From NCBI GenBank assembly GCA_934474025.1, contig CAKSMF010000005.1:155867-219866 (forward strand): a DNA stretch of 64,000 nucleotides. The letters run 5' to 3'. The notes beneath the pieces were generated by a model. The model had not been told where the DNA came from. It saw only the letters and a program-made list of their open reading frames with translations, and searched no databases. Positions 16,973 to 25,757 of the stretch are shown piece by piece (position 1 is the first letter of the stretch; every line of letters begins with the position of its first letter). Source of the DNA: an uncultured Ruminococcus sp. Lineage in GTDB: Bacteria > Bacillota > Clostridia > Oscillospirales > Ruminococcaceae. The translations under genes were made by a program, and so were the position numbers.

Positions 16973-17845
16973 ATGTTCCGTAAGAAAAAAGTTAAAATAT
17001 CATCTGGAATGGCAGGACAAAAAAAATCCGGTAAAATAATGATATTTATATTTTTGTCAATACTGGGATTATTTATGTTTTTTCCGATATATCTCACAAT
17101 TGTTATGTCTGTTAAACCGGTTGAGGAACTTTTTATATTTCCGCCTAAAATTTATACTCTGCAACCTACTTTAAAGAATTTCAGTGATATGTTTGAAGTA
17201 ATGCGTCAGAACAGAGTACCTTTTTCAAGATATGTTTTCAATAGTGTAACTGTAACGGTTTCTGTGACATTTTTGCAAAGTTTCGTTATATCAATGGCAT
17301 CATTTGTGCTTGCAAAGTGTCGGTTTGCAGGAAACAAGTTAATAAATAACATAATAGTTATAGCATTGCTTTATCAAAGTAATGTAATTTACATAATGCA
17401 ATATATCGTTATAAATAAGCTTAATTTAACAGATAGTTTGTTTGCATTGATTTTGCCGTCAGTAGCATCACCAATAGGACTTTTTCTTATGAGGCAGTCA
17501 ATAAGTCAGTTACCGGATTCAATAATAGAGTCGGCTAAAATGGACGGAGCAGGATTATTCAGAATATGTTGGCAGGTAGTTATGCCGAATCAGAAACCAG
17601 CTCTTATGACACTGATTATATTTGCTTTTCAGTCGTCATGGAATATGCAGTCAGGAGCGTTTGTATTTCATGAGGAATACAAAACATTACCAACTGTTGT
17701 AAATCAGATTTCATCAGCTGGAATGGTTCGTGCGGGAGTTTCCATGGCATCTGCTGTATTTATGCTTGTTCCTCCGGTGATAGTTTTTACTTTTGCACAA
17801 GAAAAAATAATTGAAACTATGGCTTATTCCGGCATAAAGGACTAA
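16973..17845 (+). CDS. Carbohydrate ABC transporter permease (MalG type), pair 1
   Basis: The 290-residue protein has the MalG-like profile of six spans and the ATPase-contact loop DSIIESAKMDGAGLFRICWQVVMPNQKP. The N-terminus is preceded by a lysine-rich stretch and the pattern LFMFFPIYLTIVMSVKP is typical of CUT1 second permeases. It lies 15 bases after its MalF-type partner. The two should form the heterodimeric channel. A GAAAGGA site precedes the ATG. Confidence 0.92.
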   Translation: MFRKKKVKISSGMAGQKKSGKIMIFIFLSILGLFMFFPIYLTIVMSVKPVEELFIFPPKIYTLQPTLKNFSDMFEVMRQNRVPFSRYVFNSVTVTVSVTFLQSFVISMASFVLAKCRFAGNKLINNIIVIALLYQSNVIYIMQYIVINKLNLTDSLFALILPSVASPIGLFLMRQSISQLPDSIIESAKMDGAGLFRICWQVVMPNQKPALMTLIIFAFQSSWNMQSGAFVFHEEYKTLPTVVNQISSAGMVRAGVSMASAVFMLVPPVIVFTFAQEKIIETMAYSGIKD

Positions 17846-17858
17846 AGGAGTTTCGGAT

Positions 17859-19235
17859 TTGAAAAAATTTATTGTATTATTTATTGTTCTGATTAGTATT
17901 TCTATTAAAATTACAGCAAATGCCACTCCATACATATCGTATAATTATGATAATTTCGGAGATGCTGTTCCATCTCAAGCAGGATATATTACTGAAAAAG
18001 TAGTTGATTATGGTTTTAATGAACCGCAGGATATATTTTTTCATTCGGATAAATTTTACATAGCGGATACCCAAAATAACAGAATTGTCGTTCTTGACAA
18101 TAGCCTTGATAATATAACAACTATTTATGATACGTTCATTATGCCGGACGGTTCAGAAACAATTCTCAATCAGCCGGAAGGTGTTTTTGTTTCTGAAGAA
18201 TACTTATACATTGCAGATACTCATAACGAAAGATTACTTGTTTCAGACTTCAATTCAAAAGTTATCATGGAAATAACAAAACCTGTTTCAGAAGTTTATG
18301 ACCAGAATAAAACTTTTCAACCCGCTAAAGTTCTTGCGGATAAATCCGGAAATATATATGTTATTTCGGAAAATATAACAACAGGTTGTATGATGTTCAG
18401 TAAAAACGGAGAATTTATTGGATTTTATGGTGCGAATCATTCTGAAATAAATACTGAAACTATCCGTAATTATTTTGTTTCAGAAAAGAAAAAATCACGT
18501 CTTAAACGAAGTATTCCAACCGGAATAAATAATTTCGATATATCCGAAAGCTTTATTTATACCTGTACTGAACATTCTGAAAAAAATGTTGATATAATTA
18601 AAAAACTCAATGCTTCCGGAAAGAATGTTTTTGCTGACAGAGAGGTTTATTTTGGAGATTATCAACCTAAATATAATTCCAAATATTACAGTAAACCTGA
18701 AATTTGTGATGTTGATATTTCTGAAAACGGTTATATAGTTTGCATTGACAGAAAAACAGGGCATATCTTTCAGTACGACAAGGAATGCAAGTTGCTTTTT
18801 ATTATGGGGAATATCTCTGAACAATCCGGAGGTTTTGAAAAGCCCTCTGCAATCGAAACGGCAAACAATAACATATATGTTCTTGATTCAAAAAAAAATA
18901 ATATAACAGTCTTTTCTGAAACGGATTTCGGAAAAAAAGTTCATAAAGCAGTAGATTTATATAATTCGGGATATTATTCTGAAACCCTTGACTTATGGAA
19001 TGATATTCTTAAATATGACGGAAATTATACATATGCATACAACGGAATAGCTTATGCACTTCTTAGAAATGGTGATTATAAATCTTCAATGAAATATGCA
19101 AAACTTGCTGATGATTCTGAACTGTACAACAAGGCTTTTGGAGAATACAGAACTATATTTCTGAAAGAAAACGCCAGTAAAATATTTGTTGTTTCTGTAA
19201 TTGTTACAGTTCTTATATTCAGGAAAAAGAGGTGA
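17859..19235 (+). CDS. Secreted NHL-repeat protein with TPR-like tail and C-terminal membrane helix
   Basis: The 458-residue protein starts at TTG after AAGGAG. An N-terminal signal sequence (FIVLFIVLISISIKITANA) precedes several NHL/beta-propeller repeats, seen as FHSDKFYIADTQNNRIVVLDN, EEYLYIADTHNERLLVSD and NNNIYVLDSKKNNITVF. A TPR-like segment (about 360-425; TYAYNGIAYALLRNGDYKSSMKYAKLAD) and a final helix ending in RKKR follow. This fits an outward-facing propeller anchored at its C-terminus, possibly an interaction or sugar-binding platform. It sits between transporter and YIP1 genes with gaps of 13 and 6 bases. No enzymatic motif is visible. Confidence 0.8.
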   Translation: MKKFIVLFIVLISISIKITANATPYISYNYDNFGDAVPSQAGYITEKVVDYGFNEPQDIFFHSDKFYIADTQNNRIVVLDNSLDNITTIYDTFIMPDGSETILNQPEGVFVSEEYLYIADTHNERLLVSDFNSKVIMEITKPVSEVYDQNKTFQPAKVLADKSGNIYVISENITTGCMMFSKNGEFIGFYGANHSEINTETIRNYFVSEKKKSRLKRSIPTGINNFDISESFIYTCTEHSEKNVDIIKKLNASGKNVFADREVYFGDYQPKYNSKYYSKPEICDVDISENGYIVCIDRKTGHIFQYDKECKLLFIMGNISEQSGGFEKPSAIETANNNIYVLDSKKNNITVFSETDFGKKVHKAVDLYNSGYYSETLDLWNDILKYDGNYTYAYNGIAYALLRNGDYKSSMKYAKLADDSELYNKAFGEYRTIFLKENASKIFVVSVIVTVLIFRKKR

Positions 19236-19241
19236 CAGACA

Positions 19242-19871
19242 TTGCTGAATTTTAATGATAGACAGTGGCTTGAATATACTATTATGCACCCTTTTGAAGG
19301 CTTTGAAAATATGCGTTGGAAAAAATCAGGTTCACTTAAAATAGCTTTTATAATAGTAGGACTATTTTTTTTCGGTGAAATTGCCCATGATAAATTATAT
19401 GGTTTTCAATTTGTTGCGGAATATGACAAAATATTCAATATAATTCCGTATATCATAAAAAGTATATTGCTTTTTGCATTGTGGACTATAGCGAATTGGT
19501 CAGTATGTACTTTGCTTGACGGTGAGGGAACTATAAAAAATATATGCATTTACAGTGCTTATGGACTTGTTCCGTATGTTATTCAGATATATTTAAATGT
19601 AATACTTTCTCATTTGCTTGTAAGAGACGAATACGTTTTTATGCAACTTATTGAAATAATAGGAATTGTCTGGAGTAGTATTCTTATATTTTCGGCAGTA
19701 AAAGCAGTACATCAATATTCTGTTAAAAAAACTTTTATATCAATTGTTCTTACTGTTATTGTAATGTTTATAATACTTGTATTGCTGATATTGTTTATGG
19801 TTTTGATTCAGCAGATATGGCTTTTTATTGTAACAGTATATACAGAAATTATTTACAGATTCAGGACTTAA
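19242..19871 (+). CDS. YIP1-family polytopic membrane protein
   Basis: The 209-residue protein begins with a short cytoplasmic stretch containing MHPFEGFENMRWKKSGS, typical of bacterial YIP1-domain proteins, followed by five hydrophobic spans. The segment WTIANWSVCTLLDGEGTIKNICIYSAYGLVPY is the conserved core of the family. TTG at 19242 follows GAGGTGA. It is 6 bases after the NHL gene and 3 before the DUF5696 gene, so it is surely part of the same operon. The role is unknown; bacterial YIP1 proteins have been linked only loosely to membrane organisation. Confidence 0.82.
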   Translation: MLNFNDRQWLEYTIMHPFEGFENMRWKKSGSLKIAFIIVGLFFFGEIAHDKLYGFQFVAEYDKIFNIIPYIIKSILLFALWTIANWSVCTLLDGEGTIKNICIYSAYGLVPYVIQIYLNVILSHLLVRDEYVFMQLIEIIGIVWSSILIFSAVKAVHQYSVKKTFISIVLTVIVMFIILVLLILFMVLIQQIWLFIVTVYTEIIYRFRT

Positions 19872-19874
19872 AAT

Positions 19875-22034
19875 ATGAGCAGATTGAAAATTATTTTATT
19901 AATGGTATTTATGTTTTTTTCTGTATCGCTTTCGGAAACAGAAATGCATTCCGAAAATCCGGTAACAACAGATTACCAAACCGGAAACTTTTCGCATTGT
20001 CAGGGATTACGAACGGTTGCGGAAAACGCTTCATATAAACTTATTGTTTATGATGAAACAGCAATATTCGGTTTACAGGATAAGTCAAATAATTATATAT
20101 GGTGGTCATCACCGCTTGAGGATTTGGAAGAAACAGATATATCTCCTGTTGAAATGGAAAAACTTAAATCTTCTGTAATACTGAGATACGGAGAAGTTGA
20201 AAAGCGTACAGATAATAATTTTTTGCGTTCAGGAAGTAATGCCTGTACAGTCGGTGTTGAGGATATTGATAATGGTATTAGAATTGATTATAATTATGAA
20301 AGTTATGGGTTTCATTTTTACATAGATTATACTCTTGAAAGCGACCATTTGAAAGCTTCCTTAAAAACTTCTGAAATAGTTGAAAAAGATAAAATGAATA
20401 TTTCTACTGAATTAAATTTATTAGGGAGTTTCGGGGCATCTGACAATTCAGAAAAAAGTCAGTTTATTATTCCAGATGGTTGCGGTGCTGTAATAAATCT
20501 GAATGACCAAAAGAAAAATATTTCTTATAGAAAAAAGATTTATGGTGATGATTTGACAGCAGTTCCAGAAAAGCAGTATTCCATTTCAGAACAGATATAT
20601 TTACCGATGTTCAGTATAGTTCATGAAAATAATGCTTTACTTGCCGTTGCGTCAAAAGGTGATTCAAATGCTTTCATTACTTCTGAAACTTTTGGAAATT
20701 ATAACACTTGTAGTTTTACATTTGTACTAAGAAATACAGATACCTATTATATGTCCGGAAAATCTACCGAAAGGCTTACAGTTTTTGAAAATGGAAAAAT
20801 TGAAAGCGACGACATTGAAGTGTTATATTATCCGATTGCAAAGAAAGATGTTTCTTATGTTGATGTTGCCGAATGTTACAGAAACTATCTTTTAGATAAT
20901 CGGAATATAAAGCCTGTTACAGAAGAAAATTATTCTCCGCTGTATATTAATTTTTATGGAGGCACTGAAAAGAAAAAATCAGTTTTCGGAATACCGTTGA
21001 TGAGAAAACAAGTTCTTACAAGTTACCATGATACAGAAAAAATTCTTAAAGAAATTAATCCGGATAATGCTGTTATTTTATACTCTAACTGGACTGACAA
21101 CAGCATGAAAAACAAAATCGATACTAATACTAAACCTTCTTCCGCACTTGGAGGAAAAAAAGATTTCTGTAGTTTAGTAGACATGATAGAAAGTAAAAAA
21201 TATGAATTTTATCCAGTGGCTGAAAATATTGAATATTATTCGGGAATGAAAAGAACTTCTGCAACTGTAAGGACTTCCGGAGTATATGCAAAAATTTCTG
21301 ATTATAATGTTGCTTATGGATTTCCTGATAGTTACCGCAAAGAACGTTATTTTTTATCGCCTGAGTATTTCGTGGAAATTACAGAAAAAGTCAATAAAAA
21401 CTATTCGGGAGCAGGTCTGAATGGTGTAGCATTCGGGAAATTTACATCTTCACTTTATGGCGACTATGGAAAAACTAAAATAACACGTTTCAAGGCTATG
21501 GAAAATATAATTAAAAGCTTGTCCGAAACTGATATTAATATTCTTGCAAATGGTGCAAATGCTTATTCATTGCCTTTTGTTAAGCAGATTGTAAATGTTC
21601 CTTTAAATTCAAGCGGATATGATATTTTTGATGAAGATATACCATTTTATCAGATTGTTTTACATGGAATAATTCCCTATACTTCAAAAGCAGTAAATTC
21701 AAATCCGAATACTGAAGATATTCTTCTTATGTCGGCAGTAACCGGAAGTAATTTATATTATGACCTCATATCAACTGAAACTGATGTTTTAAAAGATACT
21801 GAATACAGCAATTTATATTATGCAAATGCTGATTATTGGACTAATGATATTTCTGAACAATATAAACTTATTTCACCTATTCTTGAATCTGTAAGCAATT
21901 CAACAATCGTTGATTACAAAGTTGAAAACTCCGGAGATTTAATTACTGCACAATTTTCAAATGGTAATATAGTTAAAGCTGATTTTATTCAAAAAACTAT
22001 AACATTTAACGATAATATCATTAATTTGGGGTGA
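19875..22034 (+). CDS. Secreted DUF5696-type protein, possible glycoside-hydrolase-like barrel
   Basis: The 719-residue protein has a signal peptide (IILLMVFMFFSVSLSET) and no other membrane helix. Residues about 40-330 look like a beta-sandwich (WWSSPLED, LRYGEVEKR, FHFYIDYTLES). Residues about 350-640 look like a TIM-barrel with alternating strands and helices (NAVILYSNWTD, GAGLNGVAFGKFTSSLYGD, INILANGANAYSLPFV, FYQIVLHGIIPYTSKAVN), reminiscent of glycoside hydrolases. I assign it to DUF5696 from its layout and neighbours; the fold call is inference. Proteins of this type recur beside CUT1 permeases and YIP1 proteins in Firmicutes. A catalytic residue pair cannot be named. Confidence 0.72.
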   Translation: MSRLKIILLMVFMFFSVSLSETEMHSENPVTTDYQTGNFSHCQGLRTVAENASYKLIVYDETAIFGLQDKSNNYIWWSSPLEDLEETDISPVEMEKLKSSVILRYGEVEKRTDNNFLRSGSNACTVGVEDIDNGIRIDYNYESYGFHFYIDYTLESDHLKASLKTSEIVEKDKMNISTELNLLGSFGASDNSEKSQFIIPDGCGAVINLNDQKKNISYRKKIYGDDLTAVPEKQYSISEQIYLPMFSIVHENNALLAVASKGDSNAFITSETFGNYNTCSFTFVLRNTDTYYMSGKSTERLTVFENGKIESDDIEVLYYPIAKKDVSYVDVAECYRNYLLDNRNIKPVTEENYSPLYINFYGGTEKKKSVFGIPLMRKQVLTSYHDTEKILKEINPDNAVILYSNWTDNSMKNKIDTNTKPSSALGGKKDFCSLVDMIESKKYEFYPVAENIEYYSGMKRTSATVRTSGVYAKISDYNVAYGFPDSYRKERYFLSPEYFVEITEKVNKNYSGAGLNGVAFGKFTSSLYGDYGKTKITRFKAMENIIKSLSETDINILANGANAYSLPFVKQIVNVPLNSSGYDIFDEDIPFYQIVLHGIIPYTSKAVNSNPNTEDILLMSAVTGSNLYYDLISTETDVLKDTEYSNLYYANADYWTNDISEQYKLISPILESVSNSTIVDYKVENSGDLITAQFSNGNIVKADFIQKTITFNDNIINLG

Positions 22035-22041
22035 TTTTTCA

Positions 22042-22938
22042 TTGAAAGAAAAAAGAAAAATTTCATATTATAAGAAAAAATTACTTTATGGTTATGGTTT
22101 TATATCGTTATGGTTTGTCGGAACAGTTGTGTTTTTTATCGTACCACTTGTAAAGTCATTTGTTTACTCATTCAGTGAAGTTACTATAGATTCCGGAAAA
22201 ACTGTTACCAAATGGGTTGGATTTGACAAATATATAAAAGTTCTTACACAAGATGAAAAATATACTAAATATCTTTTTGATATGCTGATTGAAACTCTTT
22301 GGAAAACTCCTCTTATAATTATATTTTCACTGTTTATAGCAGTAATCCTTAATCAGAAGTTCAAAGGACGTACAATTGCAAGAGCAATATTTTTTCTACC
22401 TGTGATAATTGTTACAGGTCCGATATATAAAATTATTACTGGTGATATAGATTCTACTGGAAATAATATGGAACAGTTTTCAACAGTCTTTTCCACTGAC
22501 CTTATAGGTGAATTTCTTGAATTTATCGGAGTATATGGAATAAGCAACAAAATAAATAATCTTATTTCGGCTGTTGCGGATAATATTTTCGGGATAGTCT
22601 GGAATAGTGGTATACAGATTTTATTATTTTTATCGGCTTTACAAAGAATACCGGTTTCAGTGCGTGAAGCTTCAATGATTGATGGTGCTACAGCTTGGGA
22701 ATATTTCTGGAAAATAACAGTTCCATATATAAAACCGTTCATATTTGCAAACATAGTGTTTACAGTTATTGATGTTTTTACAAATCCTCTTAATACTGTT
22801 ATGGAAAGAATAAGCATAATGCGTAATCAATGGGATTTTGGGGAAGCGTCTGCTATGGCATGGATATATTTTACTGTAATTATGGCTATAATCGGAGTAA
22901 TAAGCTTTATATTCAGAAAAAGAGGTGATTATTCTTGA
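22042..22938 (+). CDS. Carbohydrate ABC transporter permease (MalF type), pair 2
   Basis: The 298-residue protein has six membrane spans and the EAA loop SVREASMIDGATAWEYFWKITVPYIKP. The extracellular part between spans 3 and 4 is longer than in pair 1 and carries a loop around GDIDSTGNNMEQFSTVFSTDL. TTG at 22042 follows GGGGTGA by 7 bases. Its last four bases overlap the next permease. It is clearly a paralogue, not a duplicate, of the pair-1 permease, as sequence identity is low. Confidence 0.92.
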   Translation: MKEKRKISYYKKKLLYGYGFISLWFVGTVVFFIVPLVKSFVYSFSEVTIDSGKTVTKWVGFDKYIKVLTQDEKYTKYLFDMLIETLWKTPLIIIFSLFIAVILNQKFKGRTIARAIFFLPVIIVTGPIYKIITGDIDSTGNNMEQFSTVFSTDLIGEFLEFIGVYGISNKINNLISAVADNIFGIVWNSGIQILLFLSALQRIPVSVREASMIDGATAWEYFWKITVPYIKPFIFANIVFTVIDVFTNPLNTVMERISIMRNQWDFGEASAMAWIYFTVIMAIIGVISFIFRKRGDYS

Positions 22939-23837
22939 ACAAGTTGCCACAAAAAATATGGTCATTTTTTCGTGGAGCTATATTATTAGGATTTGGATTT
23001 ATAATAATGTATCCTGTTATATATATGATAAGCTGTACGTTTCGTGAAAGTTCGGATATGAATGACCCGTCTGTAATGTGGATTCCGAAACATTTTACAT
23101 TAGATGTCTTAAAAGATACTATTAAGGCTATGGATTTCGGAAACACACTAAAAAATACATTATTTCTTAATGTAGGGTGTTCAGTTGTACAAGTAATTTC
23201 TTGTTCAGTAACCGGTTATGGTTTTGCAAGATTTGAATTTAAAGGAAAAAATTTTCTTTTCTTAATAGTTATAATGATGATACTTGTTCCCCCACAAATA
23301 ATATCACTTCCTTTATATACACAGTTTATGAATTTTGGTATAGGAACATTCCGAATAAATCTTATTGACAATATGTTGACCATGTATTTACCAGCAATCA
23401 CTGCAAATGGTCTTAAATCCGGACTCATGATTCTGATATTCAGACAGTTTTTCAGAGGGCTTCCACGTGAACTCGAAGATGTGGCTTATATTGACGGTTG
23501 TTCACCATTCAGAACCTTTATTACAATAATGTTGCCGAATACTCTTCCGGCAGTGCTGACAGTTTTTTTGTTTTCGGTTGTTATATATTGGAATGATTAT
23601 TATACCAGTTCAGTATATTTTCATAATACAAAAACGCTTGCCCTTGTTCTTGAAAATCTTGACAACGAACTTAAAAAATATTTATTTGGTTCAGCAGAAG
23701 TACAAATCAGTCAGCGTGAACAGATTGTATGGAAAGAAGCAGGCTGTTTGTTATCAATAACTCCGATACTTATTGTATACATATTTTTACAGAAATACTT
23801 CACCGAGAGTATAGAACTTTCTGGAATTATAATGTGA
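22935..23837 (+). CDS. Carbohydrate ABC transporter permease (MalG type), pair 2
   Basis: The 300-residue protein has six spans and the ATPase-contact loop RELEDVAYIDGCSPFRTFITIMLPNTLP. TTG at 22935 overlaps the stop of its partner (TTGA) and follows AGGTGA, so the pair is translationally coupled. The last gene of the locus; no clear terminator follows within 100 bases. The pair has no binding protein of its own and may share the giant one at 13.2 kb or use one encoded elsewhere. Confidence 0.92.
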   Translation: MNKLPQKIWSFFRGAILLGFGFIIMYPVIYMISCTFRESSDMNDPSVMWIPKHFTLDVLKDTIKAMDFGNTLKNTLFLNVGCSVVQVISCSVTGYGFARFEFKGKNFLFLIVIMMILVPPQIISLPLYTQFMNFGIGTFRINLIDNMLTMYLPAITANGLKSGLMILIFRQFFRGLPRELEDVAYIDGCSPFRTFITIMLPNTLPAVLTVFLFSVVIYWNDYYTSSVYFHNTKTLALVLENLDNELKKYLFGSAEVQISQREQIVWKEAGCLLSITPILIVYIFLQKYFTESIELSGIIM

Positions 23838-23928
23838 TTTAGGACTTATGACAAATTTTATATAGTTTATTTGTGCAGATTGAATAATAAAATCTTTGTA
23901 TTTAGTGTAAAAGTTTCTGTAATGTCAA

Positions 23929-23957
23929 TTTACTTTGTACTTGAATAGTGGTATAAT
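23929..23957 (+). promoter_or_regulatory. Promoter of the lipoprotein pair
   Basis: TTTACT (23929-23934), 17 bases, TATAAT (23952-23957). The start point would be near 23965, leaving a leader of about 245 nt before the first lipoprotein ATG. Confidence 0.75.
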
Positions 23958-23964
23958 ATATATC

Positions 23965-24209
23965 AACGCGTGATATTGAAATTTTGATAAAAGCGTACCA
24001 ATATTAAACAATTTTAACAAGCATTAACAAGAATTCTTCCGCCTCTATTAGGTGGTGAGATAAATTGTAAATTAGAAACTTAACGGCAGTGGTGGGCGGA
24101 GTTAAATCGGTATCCCCACTGACATAAGAAAATCACAGTCAGATGTCCACTGATTCGTCAGTCTCCGTGAAATTATCGACTGTGGATTGAAACAAGGAGA
24201 AAATGAATT
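23965..24209 (+). promoter_or_regulatory. Structured 245-nt 5' leader of the lipoprotein genes, candidate cis-regulatory RNA
   Basis: Several perfect helices can form. CACAGTC (24134-24140) pairs with GACTGTG (24178-24184) and encloses ACTGA-TTCG-TCAGT (24149-24162), a hairpin with a UUCG tetraloop. TTCCGCC (24037-24043) pairs with GGCGGAG (24095-24101), while CAGTGG (24087-24092) can pair with CCACTG (24116-24121); the last two helices interleave like a pseudoknot or alternatives. The order TTAGGTG, AAATC...CCCCACTG and AGTCAGATGTCCACTG faintly resembles cobalamin riboswitch landmarks, but the B12 box is not matched well. Class unknown. AAGGAGA at 24194-24200 is the ribosome binding site. 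Confidence 0.5.
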
Positions 24210-24929
24210 ATGAAAAAATTACTTGCACTTTTAATTGCCTGCACAACTTTAACATGTGCTTTTGCTTCATGTGGTGATAAGGAAGAAGACAGTTCTTCAA
24301 GTAGCACTTCTGTTTCTGAATCAAGCGAAACTGAAACTACTACAGAAGAAGTTACTGAAACTACTACAGAAGCCGAAACAGAAGCTGAAACTGATACAGA
24401 TGAAACTTCCGCAGAAGAATCTGAAGCTTCCGCTGTTGAAAGAACTACTCACGAATATATCGAAGATGCAGATAAAACACCTTATCTTGGCAAGTGGGAA
24501 TGTGATAAACTCGTTGTTGATGGTGAAGAAGTACAAGACCTTATGGGATTACCTCTTTATGCAGTATTCCAGCTTGAAATTAATGAAGACGGCACTGCTA
24601 TGATGGCTCAGGCTGTTGCTGAACTCAGTGATTCTGAAGAAGCTGTAACTTATACATGGGGTGTTATCGGCGATAATGAAATTGAAATCGTTGATGAAAA
24701 CAACAATGCTATGACTCTTACACTTTCTGATAACTACCTTATTGGTACAGAAGAAGGTTATGACGAACAGCTTTATCTTGCTAAGGTTGATGAATTCACA
24801 CCTTTTGACTTTGAAAGCTTTATGAATGATTTACAGGAAAGTGCTTCCGGAGACGTTGAAACAGAAACCGTTGAAACTGTTGAAAGCACTGAAACTGTTG
24901 ATGAAGTTTCAGAAACTACTGCTGAATAA
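24210..24929 (+). CDS. Putative lipoprotein 1 with Ser/Thr/Glu-rich linker
   Basis: The 239-residue protein has a lipoprotein signal peptide ending FASC (Cys about 21), then a low-complexity linker of Ser, Thr and Glu up to about residue 75, and a compact globular domain (about 90-200) with YLGKWECDKLVVDGEEV, LYAVFQLEINEDGT and YTWGVIGDNEIEIVDEN. The pattern of a GKW-type strand, a hydrophobic VFQ strand and a final TWxxxxDNxIE strand suggests a lipocalin-like beta-barrel. A second acidic/Thr tail ends the protein. The next gene is a paralogue. Function is unknown; an envelope role is inferred from the anchor. Confidence 0.85.
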   Translation: MKKLLALLIACTTLTCAFASCGDKEEDSSSSSTSVSESSETETTTEEVTETTTEAETEAETDTDETSAEESEASAVERTTHEYIEDADKTPYLGKWECDKLVVDGEEVQDLMGLPLYAVFQLEINEDGTAMMAQAVAELSDSEEAVTYTWGVIGDNEIEIVDENNNAMTLTLSDNYLIGTEEGYDEQLYLAKVDEFTPFDFESFMNDLQESASGDVETETVETVESTETVDEVSETTAE

Positions 24930-24944
24930 TTTTGGTGTAAAACT

Positions 24945-25568
24945 GTGAAAAGATTATTTGCATTATTAACAGCTTGTACAGCTATAACTTGTGTGTTTGC
25001 GTCATGCGGTGATAAAAAGGAAGAAAGTTCTGCAAATGATACTTCCGTTTCTGAATCAACCAGTGCTGAAACTGTTACAGAAACCACTGATGAAAGCAGT
25101 CAGAATTCTGATGTTACAGACAGTTCATTCGTAGGAAAATGGGAATGTTCAAAGCTTGTTGCTAATGGTGAAGAACTTGATGAACTCGCAGGACTTCCTA
25201 TATATGCAGTTTTCCAGTATGATGTGCGTGAAGATGGTACAGTTGAACTTCCTGAAAGCCTTATGGAAATTTCAGACCAAGAAAATCCAGTCAGTTACAC
25301 ATGGAAATCTAAAAGTGATAATGAAATTGAAATAGTTGGTTCAAATGACAGTTCAATTGTCTACAGCTTAGAAAACGGACAGCTCGTCAATATTAGTGGC
25401 ACAGAAGAAATTTATCTTGACAAAGTTGATGAATTTAAAGACTTTGATTTCAAGGGCTATTATGATGAACTTATGGCTCAGCAAGAGAGTCAGTATGTTC
25501 TTACTCCTGTTGAAACAGATGCAGACGGCAATATTATTGAAACTGTTGAAACTACTACTGCTGAATAA
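24945..25568 (+). CDS. Putative lipoprotein 2, paralogue of lipoprotein 1
   Basis: The 207-residue protein starts at GTG, 15 bases after lipoprotein 1, and shares its plan: signal peptide with FASCGDK, a shorter Ser/Thr linker, and the same domain (VGKWECSKLVANGEEL, IYAVFQYDVREDGT, YTWKSKSDNEIEIV). The two share the CGDK lipidation site and most domain motifs, so they arose by tandem duplication. Its last 159 bases, from 25410, are duplicated again downstream at 25758-25916. No strong ribosome binding site precedes the GTG; translation may depend on the first gene. Confidence 0.83.
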   Translation: MKRLFALLTACTAITCVFASCGDKKEESSANDTSVSESTSAETVTETTDESSQNSDVTDSSFVGKWECSKLVANGEELDELAGLPIYAVFQYDVREDGTVELPESLMEISDQENPVSYTWKSKSDNEIEIVGSNDSSIVYSLENGQLVNISGTEEIYLDKVDEFKDFDFKGYYDELMAQQESQYVLTPVETDADGNIIETVETTTAE

Positions 25569-25578
25569 ACAAAAAAAT

Positions 25579-25611
25579 GACGGACTTTTTTGTAAGTCCG
25601 TCTGTTTTTTT
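25579..25611. terminator. Terminator after lipoprotein 2 (unit 1)
   Basis: GACGGACTT (25579-25587) pairs with AAGTCCGTC (25594-25602), with an A-run before and a T-run after, so it works in both directions. Confidence 0.9.
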
Positions 25612-25757
25612 ATTCGATTTCTTTTCCGTAATGCCATGAATAATCAAGCATTTCAACAGTATAGTTATTTAGTTTTTTAAGAAGTGGTAAAACGTCCTTT
25701 TTAGCGGACTGTAAATCATGTTCAAGATAGTTTCCGCATTCGACCGCAGAACAATCC
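25610..25757 (-). pseudogene. Truncated luxS 3' fragment in the duplication
   Basis: About 49 codons matching the C-terminal end of LuxS (from the CSAVECGN region to GKEIE and stop), with no start, metal-binding HTIEH segment or N-terminal domain. It joins directly to the lipoprotein fragment at 25757/25758. Four of the six altered codons relative to intact luxS are silent; the changes Asn to Asp and Gly to Asp are the two replacements. It cannot make an active enzyme. Confidence 0.88.

Noticed and set aside
23965..24209. Firm call of a cobalamin riboswitch
   Set aside because: Some landmarks appear in the right order, but the B12 box and the GGTGNAAATCC segment are not matched closely enough; it is kept as an unclassified leader.
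24256..24603. 115-codon Leu/Lys-rich frame within lipoprotein 1
   Set aside because: It is an out-of-frame reading of the repetitive Ser/Thr/Glu linker; the lipoprotein frame has a signal peptide, a binding site and a paralogue.
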